Notes under the pieces: model-generated
Told to the model about the DNA's origin: nothing
Databases searched by the model: none
What the model saw: only the letters and a program-made list of their open reading frames with translations
Assembly: GCA_016081115.2 (NCBI GenBank)
Contig: CM071932.1
Location: 60,047,639 to 60,111,638 of the forward strand
From: Rehmannia glutinosa
Lineage: Eukaryota; Streptophyta; Magnoliopsida; Lamiales; Orobanchaceae
Length of the DNA stretch: 64,000 nucleotides
Direction of reading: 5' to 3'
Program-made: the position numbers and the translations under genes
Shown: positions 11,957 to 23,450 of the stretch, piece after piece
Numbering within the stretch: the first letter of the stretch is position 1
How the letters are laid out: each line of letters starts with the position of its first letter

Positions 11957-12723
11957 AACTTCCCATTTTTGATGATTACAACCCAAAACAAATTTACTAG
12001 AGCAAGTAAGTTTTTCGGTCGAAAAATGGTCTATCCGTTTTAAGCAACATTTATCAAAAATAAAGTTTTATCAAGGGAAGGAGCAAGATTTTTCAAAATC
12101 AGTTTTAAAAAGCTCCCCAATCAACAAGCTTAACCAAAACACAAAAAGCTGAAATTATAAGCAGAAAAGCTACAGCTTTTACAATATAGCTTAAAAGCTA
12201 TACAACTGAAAAACTCCCCCTGTCAATGAAAATCATTAGTAACAATGCTTAATAAGTAAGGAGCAAAATATAAAGAAGTTTGTAGCTCCAAAAAGCCATT
12301 TTCTTAAGCGCTTTTTCTTAAGAGCTTTGGTTAAGCTAAACAAGCTTAAAAGCTCCCCCTGTCAAAGTAAACTTGTGAGAGGCAAAGCAAAACATGATAA
12401 TGAAGTATAAAAATATATGTTCATAAAAATTCTATTACAAAAAGCTCTAGCTTTTGTAAACCAGCTTTTTATCCAAGAGCTGTTTGTGTGATCTTTTACA
12501 AGCTCTTTTACCTTATCAAAACAAAGTAACCTAGACAAGTTTCTCTCCCTTTGGAATCATCAAAAACACCATTAACATTAATAAAACATTAGAATTTAGC
12601 ATCAAAGTAACGCATAAAGAGGGAATTATTCTAAAATACAAGAGTTAACATCAAACAAATAAGAGAAATTTGAAGACAATAGTTTGAAAGTTAATGACAA
12701 CAAGGGAAAAAGATCACTCTTCG
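11957..12723 (-). promoter_or_regulatory. SRV-5 3' untranslated region with multiple polypurine tracts
   Basis: Adjacent to the LTR, the minus strand reads 'atcatcaaaaatgggaagtt', the functional PPT position. Three further purine tracts of the AGGGGGAG or GGGGAG type occur at about 12110-12120, 12206-12217 and 12352-12363. Repeated PPTs ahead of the 3' LTR are a reported Sirevirus trait. The rest consists of 'aaaagct'-rich low-complexity sequence with no open frame. Confidence 0.5.
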
Positions 12724-14055
12724 TCAGAAGAGAAGCACGCGATTGGAAGTAGCTCTTTGATAAACTTTCTTCAATTTCCCAACCGATTTTATTAACTTTG
12801 AATTCTCTTGATGATGCTCGTCATTCCTTGATTCGAGTGAAGAACAACGAGCTTGAAGATTTACAATATCGGTCCTAACATCATTTTTTTGATCACCAAC
12901 ACCGGTATTACCCTTTGGATTGCCTTTATTACCTCCTGCCGCCAATCTTTCGGTCTCTTCATCATCAAATATGTCATCCGGGTTATGGAAAGATGAACCT
13001 TGTGACTTACCTTTTGCCAACTTCGTAGGATGTTTGGACTTGGTCGTACGCATTCTAAGCATTTGTTGGACATTGTCGTTGTCAAAATCATCTTGGATAA
13101 TTTGTGAGTTGAACTCGGAAGAAGGAAGACCCGACTGTAGAAGAAGTTTATAAATCCAATTCTCCATTGAAAATTTCTTATCCCCTTGACTGACCGACTC
13201 AATTATACATTGAATAAGCACCGCTCCAAAGTTGACTAACTTCCCCTTTTGGATCTTGTAGGTCAAAAATAATTCATACTATTTGGCAATTTGACAGATT
13301 TTCCACAAACACAATATGCCACAATCATAGATAATAGACGGAGCTCGGTTGTCATAGACAAAAGAGTATAATCGGGCCAAACACCTAAGAACGTCTTAAC
13401 ATTTTCCAAAGACACCCCAAAAATTTCATTATTTCAATAGGTGCAACAAAAATAGTCACAACCTCCTTCTATAACGTTCAGCATATGACAAATATCATTT
13501 GACGTCCAACAAAAATGACGCCCTTTACAAACGAATAAATCAGCTTATCACCCAAATCATACTCAATCCATAAATTCGAATAGAAAAGTAAAATCATATC
13601 ATCATCATACATAACGAAAGGATGTTCCCACAAACACATCCAACCTTGAGTTTCAAAATATTCTCTAATATTGGGATATTCATTCTAAAAAGTACCAAAA
13701 TGGTAAATTTTGGTACATCCAATCGTATTATTACTCAACTCCAAATCTTCATAAAACTTTTCCAAAAATTTATTGATGAACGTCATCGTATTGGAATGAC
13801 TAGGAGCTTGACATAAAAGAGACTTTTTACCTTTCGTCCATTTGACATTTGTCTTTCAAAATTGTAGCCCGGAGCTCAAAATTTTTGGCTCGAGAAAGTT
13901 GGGGATTTGAATTCTCGGCTTGCCCGTGAGTTCCTTTGGGTAGCCTGTCTTTTGCATTGCTCCGCTTCCAATTGGTGAGAACGCGAAGAACCCTCTCCGA
14001 CTCTTCTTCGCTTGGGATTTGGATTTTGACCAGTGAAATTCTTGGGAGATGCCAT
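12724..14055 (-). pseudogene. SRV-5 ORF3 relic
   Basis: This frame-broken accessory ORF lies in the position of ORF3 in the other copies. A plausible start codon is at 14055-14053 (minus), with a TATAAA box 60 bases upstream. A Ser/Arg-rich N-terminus is followed by a Trp/Tyr/Phe-rich globular middle (about 13740-13270) and a 180-codon open end (13266-12724). That end carries an acidic patch (DDIFDDEETERL) and a coiled-coil tail rich in Glu, Lys and Leu. The sequence has diverged from the SRV-1/3 ORF3; equivalence rests on position and architecture. No membrane segment is visible. Confidence 0.55.
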
Positions 14056-14109
14056 ATTTGTGAAATTCTTGCAAAATCGAGAAGATTAGCAACAATAATC
14101 ACCAAATTT

Positions 14110-14125
14110 GGTGATTTATAGAGAA
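14110..14125 (-). promoter_or_regulatory. TATA-like box before SRV-5 ORF3
   Basis: The minus strand reads CTCTATAAATCACC, about 60 bases upstream of the ORF3 ATG and downstream of pol. This parallels the TATA-like boxes in SRV-1, SRV-2 and SRV-3. Promoter activity is inferred. Confidence 0.35.
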
Positions 14126-14412
14126 AGATTGAAGAAAATATGGGAGAAAGTGACTAGGGTTCGAATTTGTTGTGAAAGGAAGTGAAATTCGTTGAAGAGA
14201 AAAGCTTAGACATAAATATTTTTTTTGCTGAAACTGACTAGGTTGACCGGTTGATGGGCTAGGCGACCGGTCCCTGTGTAGGTCGATCGGTCGACCACCC
14301 TGTCGACTGGTCCCTACTTCTTTGCTCTGTCTCGGTTTTTCAGGTTTTGCAAAATTTTGATTTTTCACCCCAAAAATTTTAAAATGCATTAAAATGAAAA
14401 TATAGACTTTAT

Positions 14413-15934
14413 TCAATATGCATTATGCGTAAACGAGCTCGAATTGAAGTAAAAGTCTCGGTAGGTAATGGTTTTGTGAATCCGCGAGTTGATCTTGAGA
14501 TGGAACAAAGCACATCTCAATTTTCGTTTAGAAACACAATCCCTTAAAAAATGATGTCGAACCTCAATATGTTTTGTTCGGTTATCATGAACCAGATTTT
14601 GTGAAATATTTATAGCGGACGTATTGTCACAAAAAATAGGAACATTTTCGAAAGAGCATTTATAATCTGCTAAAGTTTGTTTCATCCAAAGATGTTGAGT
14701 ACAACAAAAGGCCACGGAAATATATTTGGCTTCGGTCATTGATAAAGATACACAATTTTGTTTCTTAAAAAAACCAAGATACTAGGAAATCGCCTAAAAA
14801 TTGACAAGATTCGGAAGTACTTTTACGATCATCAATATTTCCCGCATAATCCGAATCACTATATCCTTAGAAAATTTTTCATTCTTTGGATAAAACAAGC
14901 CATAAGAATTAGTGCCTTTCAAAAATCGAAAGATTCTTTTAATGACACTTAACTGAGATTCTTTGGGATTGCTTTGAAATCGAGCACATAGGCACACGAC
15001 ATAAACAATATCGGGTCTACTTGCAATTAAATAAAATAAACTACCGATCATACCTCGATATTTTATTTGGTCTACCGGTTTACCTTTCTCATCTTTGTCG
15101 AGCTTGATATTTGTTGCCATCGGGTTAGCAACGGTACTTCCTTCTTCAATTTCAAACTTCTTTAGAAGCTCTTTTGTATACTTAGATTGGGATATATAGA
15201 TGCCTTCTTGACATTATTTTAGTTGAAGTCCAAGAAAGAAGTTGAGTTCTCCCATCATGCTCATCTCAAATTCACCTTGCATGAGCTTAGAAAATTTCTT
15301 ACAAAGAGACTCAGTAGAAGCGCCAAAAATAATATCATCAACATAAATTTGTACTAATAAACAATCTTGCCCTTTTTCAAAAACAAAGAGTAGTGTCAAC
15401 TTTACCTCTTGAAAATCCATTTTGTAAAAGAAAAGAGCTAAGTCTATCGTACCATGCTCGGGGTGCTTGTTTTAAACCATATAAGACCTTTTTAAGTTTG
15501 TAAACATCATTGGGCCTCGAAATATTTTCAAACCCTGGAGGTTGTTTTACATAGACTTCTTCTTGAATAAAACCATTTAAAAAGGCGGATTTAACATCCA
15601 TTTGGTAAAGCTTGAAATTTTTAAAACAAGAATAGGCAAGTAAAATTTTAATTGCTTCTAAACGTGCTACGGGTGCAAATGTTTCATCATAGTCAATACC
15701 TTCTTTTTGACAATACCCTTGAGCCACTAATCTTGCCTTGTTTCGAACGATGTTGCCTTGATCATCAATTATTTAGGAATATCCATTTATTGCCGATAAT
15801 CGTTTGTGATGGAGGACAAGGTACAAATTCCCAAACATCATTCATTTCAAATTGGTTTAACTCTTCTTGTATTTCAAGAAACCAATCTTCATCTTTAATG
15901 GCTTCCTTTGCATTTTTTGGCTCTTTTTGAGAAA
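14413..15934 (-). pseudogene. SRV-5 copia pol 3' half: RT and RNase H
   Basis: Reading leftward, the linker and start of RT (15934-15765, with QEELNQFEMNDVWEFV) are followed by the RT core (15727-15377: DETFAPVARLEAIK, QMDVKSAFLNG, YGLKQAPRAWYD). Next comes the catalytic YVDDIIFGAS (15420-15214) and the connection block (15120-14794: GMIGSLFYLIASRPDI). RNase H follows (14739-14413: TEAKYISVA, CDNTSAINIS, RTKHIEVRHHF). Frame changes between blocks show the polyprotein is broken. Key RT residues are kept. The upstream integrase is absent. Confidence 0.85.
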
Positions 15935-15962
15935 CTAGTAAGATACACGTGCGTTGCACATG
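15935..15962 (-). mobile_element. Helitron-like 3' terminus
   Basis: The minus strand reads a hairpin (CATGTGC-AAC-GCACGTG, one mismatch in the 7-bp stem), then seven bases, then CTAG followed by a target T (15934). That is the canonical 3' signature of a Helitron (hairpin, CTRR end, insertion before T). The SRV-5 pol frame stops exactly at this point. The 5' TC end was not located. Confidence 0.5.
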
Positions 15963-16130
15963 ATCCACATGGTTTAATTAATTTATTAAATTTGAGAGTT
16001 TACTAAATTAAATTAGTATTAAATGAAATTTTATGTTAATTAGTAATTTACATCATAAAGTGCATTTTGATTTTTAAACAAAACTTGTAAAATTTAAAAA
16101 TTATATATTCTATGAAATAAAGTTATTTAA

Positions 16131-19100
16131 TGTGACGACCCAATCCTTTTTAATTACTTGAAACTTTTAAATTAATATTCAAGAATAATGTTGCATCAAA
16201 TATCTAGTTTACATTTTAAATGTGCGATTTACTCGCTTTATGCATTTTATTTATTTTGAGTATCCGGGAACCGATTGCGCCCCTAACTACGATAATGGAT
16301 ATGAATGGACATCACGATGACGTACATGGATATTATCAGTGGAGTTTCAGAGTTAAATTTTAGGATCGAGATTTTTAGACCGATTAAGTTACTTTTCGCA
16401 GATTTTCACTAAAGTGTTTATTTATATTTTTGGATTTAGAGACTAAAATTTCTACCTCACATTTTATTATTATTCGTGACCATCTAATTTATGAAAAATA
16501 AGTTTTAACTAACTCTCGTAATTTTTAAAAAATAATAATATCTTACTTAAGGATTTTCAAAATACTAATTTTTATTAATAATTTTAAAAGAGGGCAAAAT
16601 GGATTTTTCTACCCCAAGCCCTCTTGGTTTTTTTTATAAAATCCCCCAACACCCTCACTTCTTCTTCACACCCATACTTAGACAAAATACACCATTGTTA
16701 AGAAAGCTTCAAAGAGGTAAATATTTCTTCATCTTTTTCTTTAATTTTTGTCTTTTCATTTAAGTATGATAGGGTATTGATCTTATGCTAGAACTAACAT
16801 TAGAAATGTAAATTGATGATGGATACATGATGTTTAAAAACCTCATTATTAGACTTGAATCTTCAGCCTTTAGTTAAAAAAAATTAGAAATGATTTTTTT
16901 ATTTCATTTTTCTATTGTGACTTGATCTTGTTGAAGAGAAGGAAAATACCTTTATTTTCAGATAGAAATTTAACCCTATATAAAAAACATATTTCTGGAT
17001 ATTTTGAGCTATATTTGAATCCAAACCTTGTTTTCTACTTGTATATATATGTCTTAGCTTTCATTTGCAACTTGAATCATGTTAATTGAAGTTTTGTAGA
17101 CCAGGTTATACCCCAATTAGTGAACTATGCCAGAAATCCAAAAAAGACGCCTGCTCTTCAGTAATATCACTTTTTGACCTATTTGTAGTAAGAATTGGGA
17201 CTTTCTTGTTAGAGCCACATTTGTAGAAAATTATCTTAGCTTTCTAACGGTGTAAGAATCACATAAATCGGATGTTACATTGAGGAGATATAGCTGAATT
17301 ACGAAAACTGCTACAACAAAGAATTTTCTGGGAAATTTGGTTTTCTTGGTGTTCTTGGTAAAATATAAAGATTTATGTGTAATTAGTGAAGTGTGTGAAA
17401 GAAAAACTTTGAAGATGAGAGTAGTGTGTGTTCATTGTGTTCTTGGTGAAATATAAAGAATTGTGTGTTCTTGGTGTAGTGTGTGTAAGAAGGATGGAAA
17501 AACTTTAATCCTTGAATTAAGGATATGTTGGGATATTTTGCAAGTTGATGATTATGATAGTAGGATGATTAAATATGATGATTTTAGACTTTGTTTTTAA
17601 TTTTAAGTTATATATGATTTTTTGATGATTTAATCTTGATATTAATGGCTTCAGAAGATTTTTAGAAGTTGTATAACTGATTATTAAAGAAGAACTTAAG
17701 ATAGTTGATGAATTTGATCAATTTAGAATTTTTGGTCTCATTATTTCATTATTGGTTAAAATTAGAAGCCTAAAGCCTTAAGGATGATTTTTAATGAAAA
17801 CTCTTATTTTCTAAAAGTAATTTTGAGGATAATAAGTTGATGAACTATTTAGTGCTCAAAATTAGAGAACCGAAAAAAATTGAATAGAGCTCGAAAAACA
17901 GAGAAATATGTTCCGCCAGGTCGGACTACCGCCACCTCCCGGAGCAGTTGCGGTTGATCGAAATTGGGGATAAGAATGGCGAATAATGACCGATTTGACA
18001 TAAAGTTGATGTGACATGAATAGTGATGTGATGTGACATGACATGAATAGTGATGTGATGTGACATGTACTTGGCACACAAACCAATGCAATCTTATCGG
18101 GTTATTTTAATGTTAAGTGTTAAATCAATAAGCCCAGGTTTCGTGCATAATATATTTTAATGTTAAGTGTTAAATCAATAAGATTTTATAGATTAAGGTT
18201 TCGATTAACTGGGATTTTCCGTCTAAAACGAGTCGTTAGACGAATTATTTATTTTAGGTGATTTATTAAAGACTAATCGAATTTAAGTTGACTTTGATTT
18301 TATTTTGACTTTGACTTTAAGTTGACCTTTGACTTTGGTCAACTATCATTTTTAAAGCTCTTTAAAAGGGTACCGAACACCCGATATGCAATAATTAACT
18401 TTAGGAACTATTTGATTTTACTTAGCTCGAGAGAATAAGTTATTTGATGATTATTACATTGTCCTATGTCATTTAACTTGAAGAATTAAATGTGTTAGAT
18501 GCGGCGCAAATGGATACGGACTCATTCAAACAAATACATCACTAGCTTTCTGTTAAACTTCAAAGGTGGGTAAACTTCTGATTTTGTAAGCATGTTGTAC
18601 TGTTATACTAATGTTTATATGCAAAACTCTTTTTATGCTCTGGTATATTATGATTGAGGACCTTCAGGTCATCAGGCCTAAGGCTAATATCATGTGAGGT
18701 GCAAGCACGGACCAAGGCATTGGCTGTGGCCCACGAGACATGAATTAGTCCTTATAATGAACTAGAGTCAATAGCATGTGAGGTGCAAGCACGGACCAAG
18801 GCATCGGCCGTGGCCCACGAGACATGAAGGTGACTCACCAAGTGAAAAGTAGTTAATAGCATGTGAGGCGGTAGCAGGGTCTGAAACGTTTGACTTGGGG
18901 CCCGCGAGACATGAAAGTAACTCACCTGGGAAAAATATTTTATTTAATGTTGCTAAATTCATTAGTGTAACTGCTTACGTTTCCCACTGAGTTTCACAGC
19001 TCACGCCTACAAATGTTTTTATATTTCAGATAATGATGACGAGCCTCGAGCTGAGGTATAAGCACTGTCTACGTGGGTGTCATTCTGTTATTTCCAAAAT

Positions 19101-19339
19101 AATTTAAATACATGTGTTTTGATGAAATAAACTTTAAACATTTTGTAATAAGAATTTTAAATAATGCGTAACTCTTATTATCCTTATTAGTTTTTGATAA
19201 CTTTCAAGTTTATATTAAGAAATTTTTAAGCCCACATTTTAGTAATTAAAGTATTATATTTATGTTTCCACAAATTATTTATAAATACTCAAGTGTACCA
19301 CAGGGATGTTCCTAATCGTAATGGGTTCGGGGCGTTACA
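16131..19339 (+). mobile_element. Solo LTR 'A' (probable Ty3/gypsy), 3209 bp
   Basis: It starts TGTGACGACCC and ends GGGGCGTTACA, near-inverted termini with TG...CA. It is flanked by a perfect 5-bp target duplication TTTAA (16126-16130 and 19340-19344). A TATA box (16635-16640) with a CT-rich downstream leader sets the sense strand as plus. It is the same family as solo LTR B (57663-60533). There is no internal region, PBS or PPT, so it is a solo LTR. Assignment to Ty3/gypsy rests on length and termini. Internal repeats include a 28-bp duplication (about 18103-18130 and 18151-18178). Confidence 0.85.
18680..18935 (+). repeat. About 85-bp tandem repeat in solo LTR A (3 copies)
   Basis: Three head-to-tail units begin near 18680, 18764 and 18849. 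Each has a 'catgtgaggtgcaagcacgg' type start and a 'cgagacatgaa' end. The third unit has diverged. Solo LTR B carries an unrelated 59-bp tandem repeat at the same place. Confidence 0.75.
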
Positions 19340-19344
19340 TTTAA

Positions 19345-21755
19345 TGTTCAAACCCAAATGATAATAATTGTCCAAACTCTTGTTTATTACACAATTACTA
19401 TTTAAAATATATTTACATTAGTTCTTCTCTTCTTTGACATATCAAATGGAGATGTTCACTGTTAATTTGGTTAATACAGTTACGATATTTAATTATTAAA
19501 AGATCTTTCAAAACAATTATTAAACGTCTATCATCCAAGTAGAATAGTTGCATTGCTAATATTTCGAAAAGAAAATATTAGGGAAAAATGTACAAAAATT
19601 GGGTAGAGCTAAAAGAAAATGTACAACATTTTGAAAAAAGAAAAAAATGACCAAACTCAAAGATTTTTCATGATTCACAAATGGGAATGAGAGAGAAGAA
19701 TGTATGAATTGAAGATTGGTTTCATTTTTATTTATTCAACTCTTAAAATCTTGTACAAAATGCTAATTACAAGATAATTTTAAGACAAAATACGTCAAAC
19801 CAAGCTACAAAACTTATTTACCTTAATAACCCTGCCAAATTAGTAACACCTACTAATACTTTAAACTTTCAAAATTCCATATAACTTTGCGAACATCATA
19901 ACATATACATCTGCTCCAAAATTTTGTGAAATTTCTAGGTATCAAGCTCCTGCAACTCTCCAATTTCTTTGCTTCTCTAACTAAAGGAATTTCAAGTTCA
20001 TTCAACCTCAAAACGCCATGTAGTTGCTTGGAAGATATTTTGTAGACACTTTGGAACACTTCTTTGTCTATCCTTTTGTAGCTACTTGATCGCATTCCCT
20101 GTGTGCATATGATCCATACATTTTTTGTGCAAGGCCTACAACTTTCAACTTATCGTCACTTGTTTCTTAGTTTTACGAAGCTCCTGATTCAAAATTGCTA
20201 CATATACCCGTTATATATTAATAAAAAAAAGAAGTAGAAGGAAAAATAAAATGACAACCACAAAAACAAAGAAAGTTACCCAAAATTTATGAACAACAGA
20301 GAGTAATCAATCAACCATTAAATTCTTGTAAGCATTATTGTTTACCAACTTTTCAGGTGTATAATTTATTAATCACTACAATAAGCATACCTAGACATGA
20401 AAGTAAGTACCACAAAATTAAGATTGAACTTTTCTATGTTCGACTGGAAATAGCAAGATGACAGGCTTTTAAACCTAACAAATTGTGAAATTTACGGTTT
20501 AACAATAAACAAAAGTGCATTTCGTAATTATGGTGACCATGAGTGGCCAAAACCGAAAATTTTGCTATACCAGAATCCAAAACAGAATTGCCTAAGAAGA
20601 TTAATGGAGTTTAGTGTGGGAAATTCCTAAATTTCAACATAGAATTCTACAAATCCGAATTTCAAACTAAAAGTTCAAATAAATTTCAATTTAACAGACC
20701 CATTCTTCATTTGCAAATTAGCATTTGCAAGAGCCACCTCGCAATTAAAATCATACTTGAGGTACTCTTGTTCTGTAATCCTTTTAGCGTGAACTACAAT
20801 ATTGACCAATCAATCCATGCAATAGAACTTAAGAATACTTTTAAAATTTCTTCAAACATATCTTGTACAAAATAATTTAAAAATGTCAATGAGTGTTCAA
20901 ATGTTTTCATCAACCTGTGAAGCCAAACACCAGAAAAAGAAATAAATATATAATTAAAAAAGAAACTTTGCACAAGAATTTCGGGAAAGATTCATGCCTT
21001 TGTCTAATTCAATAAACTTGCATGTTTAGCTAATAGAGACAACTCTGAAATAACCTCGGCGTTATTTACATTAATACCAAGGCAAAGCTTCATCGATTTC
21101 TTCTACTCGTCCATTTATTTTCAGTTCATTGATATTTTCAAAAATCTAATCAGCTACAATTGTTTGTCTCCAAAGCTATGAGGGGATATTCTCAAAAGGA
21201 TTCAAAGGCATGTCATAAATGTTATGCATGCCAAGGTTATGCATTACACAGCCCGACTGAGAAACAAAAGAAAATGGTAAAAGACCGATTCAGAAAAAAA
21301 AGAAAATGGTAAAAGAATACACATAGAATAAAAGATGCAAACATCTAGGAATTGTAGAAAGTAGCAAATGCAAAGCATGGAAATATAGAAGAAAGGTGGT
21401 TGTTTCAAATTATCCTACAACTTATCATTTTCCTATAGTGCACACATAGCATAGATCATCATAAATAAAACAACAGGACAACATAGATACATGCGTCAAA
21501 CATGAAAATCCTTAATTAGATTTTAATACAACTATATTTAATAAAATGTATGAGAAACAAACGGTATAACCTCAATACCGACAATCCAAAAAAAGATGAA
21601 CAAAATATTGGTTTTGGCATATTATTAAATAAATGCACATGAGAGAACAAACAAAATTCTGGAAAAATAGAGTTGCTAAAGTAAAAGTATTCAAGTAGCT
21701 AGATATATATGCAATTAGGGCACCAACTGTATCACAGATTCCCCAACCTAAAGGA
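19345..21755 (-). pseudogene. Unidentified multi-exon gene relic
   Basis: Several exon-like stretches read on the minus strand. One near 21240-21040 (MPLNPFENIPS, then ENINELKINGRVEEIDEALP) has two in-frame TAG codons. One near 20793-20690 follows a good acceptor (ttgtag) and reads AKRITEQEYLKYDFNCEVAL. A pair near 20190-19853 includes KRIDKEVFQSVYKISS and EIPLVREAKKLESC. AT-rich intron-like DNA separates them. I do not recognise the parent gene. Stops show it is not functional as it stands. It could be a decayed gene or a fragment captured by a Helitron (its 3' end is at 15935). Confidence 0.4.
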
Positions 21756-21760
21756 GTGCT

Positions 21761-23321
21761 TGTTGGGAAATTAATTTTTAGATTTTGATGAATGCCATGT
21801 AAAACTTAGAATATAAAGTTGGCACCCCATTTTTCTGTTGTAAATTGCATTGTAATAGATAGGGCTGGTCGAGCTGAGTCAAGTCGGCCTATGCTTGAAC
21901 ATGCAAGAAGACAACTAGAGACTAGAAGGAAGACTCATTGCAAGACAATTTGAGTGTGGCAAGGAAGAGAAGACAGAACTCGATCAAGGTGCAATCGAGA
22001 TACTGGTGAGTGAAGTATCGGTCAAGTCAACTCAAGATGACCAAGTCTCAAGTTGAAATGACAAAAGAGTCATCCAATGATTGGAAGGCGACTCAAGTCA
22101 ACTGGGAAGTTAAGAAAATGCAATCAAGACGAGATAATCGAAAGAGATCCGTTTACGTAAGTCAAGAGAATTACTTAACAAGTAATACCTCCATATGCGC
22201 TTTCTTGAAGTGCTCGGTTCGAAGCGTGCAAAAGGAATAAACCAATGGGAACATCGCACTGTGTCGAACTCAAAAGTCAAGAATCATTCATACGAGGAAG
22301 TGGCGGTTCAAGGATCGCAACAAGACAAGCCAACGACCACAAGTGTCTTTTAAAAATAAACCTATCTCTTCAACGGGCAAATTTTTAAAAGATCACTATA
22401 AAAGGCCGAGGAATCACTCGAGAGAAGGTTACCTCGAACCACGAACATTCAAGCTAACATTCGAATCAGTAACAAAAAATACTCTCAAGTCATTCAAATT
22501 CAATGCTCAAGCCTACATTACGAAGGAAATCAATCCAACACTCACCGTGAAGGAAAGACAACTTCTATCGTTGAAGAGGAAACATTTGAAGAATCAAGGG
22601 GTCTACATTCCACGGAGGATTGTAGGAAGGTTCAAGGTCGAACCGGTCTCAAGTTTTGGAGGGCTTCATGATCAAATCCAAGAAGCTTGAGCAAGTGGGT
22701 GTAGTAGCAAGGTAGCGCGCCTGTGAAGAAGCCGAGTCGCACGAGAAGCCAATTTGTGTGACCAAGGCATCTCCAGATCGAGTCCCAAAGGATCAAGTCA
22801 TTTGTGTGATCAAGACTTGTATCTAGATCGTTAACCACTCGTATATTGATCAATACTTAGTGGATTCCTCCAGGAGTTCGAGAAGAGAGGAGTAGAAGAA
22901 TTACCCCATCTTCGAACCTCTATAAAAACTTATTGTGTCATTTACATTTCAAGAGTACTTTAATTTCTCGCATATTACTTTTATATCTCACGATAAATTT
23001 GCTATCCAATTGATAATCAACCAAGTGCTAAAACCAAATATTAAAACAAACTTAACCAAATTCAAGGGTGTTAAGTCTTCCGCTGAAAACATATCACAAT
23101 CGAGTTAAGTCTTTAGTCAAAAAAAAGTGAGTTATTCTATCAACAAACTCGAGTCAGTCGTTGAGTGACTAACTCTATTTGATTAACTAACTTAGTCTGT
23201 CCATCAAGGACTCGGTGTGAAGTATTCACTCGAACATTTTAAAAAGGACTAAATCGAAAAGTTGGTAAGGTTTATTCTACCCCCCTTCTAAACCTTACAC
23301 TAACACCCCTTGGGACCTACA
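21761..23321 (+). mobile_element. SRV-2 5' LTR
   Basis: 1561 bp, TGTTGGGAAATT...GGGACCTACA. A TATAAAAG box lies at 22397-22404, within 'cactataaaagg', shared with the other LTRs of the family. A C-rich box (about 23279-23286) precedes the conserved end 'aacaccccttgggacctaca'. It differs from the 3' LTR mostly by 1-3-base indels and short patches. Confidence 0.92.
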
Positions 23322-23323
23322 AG

Positions 23324-23341
23324 TAGTATCAGAGCGGTTGG
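23324..23341 (+). promoter_or_regulatory. SRV-2 primer-binding site
   Basis: Two bases after the LTR the sequence reads TAGTATCAGAGC. This is one base from TGGTATCAGAGC, the complement of the 3' end of plant initiator tRNA-Met used by copia elements. Confidence 0.85.
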
Positions 23342-23450
23342 TTCATTGAGCCTTCCGCACTGGTTACTGAACTAGATCTCCAAATTTTTCAAAGCTTGTT
23401 TTAGTACTTAATCTTTCAAAACTTTTTCTCTTCAAAGCAAAGTTATTATC

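Larger units (their letters stand above)
10684..15934 (-). mobile_element. SRV-5: 5'-truncated Sirevirus-like copia element
   Basis: In minus orientation the order is RT, RNase H, ORF3, several polypurine tracts, PPT, LTR. This is the 3' half of a Ty1/copia element. The 5' half (gag, protease, integrase, 5' LTR) is not in the window: the RT frame stops at 15934, exactly where a Helitron-like terminus begins. LTR palindromes and multiple PPTs fit Sirevirus descriptions from the literature, from memory. Confidence 0.75.

Noticed and set aside
16131..16141. Treating the TGTGACGACCC...GGGGCGTTACA unit as a DNA transposon with terminal inverted repeats
   Set aside because: The inverted match is short and imperfect. 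The TG...CA ends, the 5-bp target duplication and the internal TATA box fit a solo LTR better.
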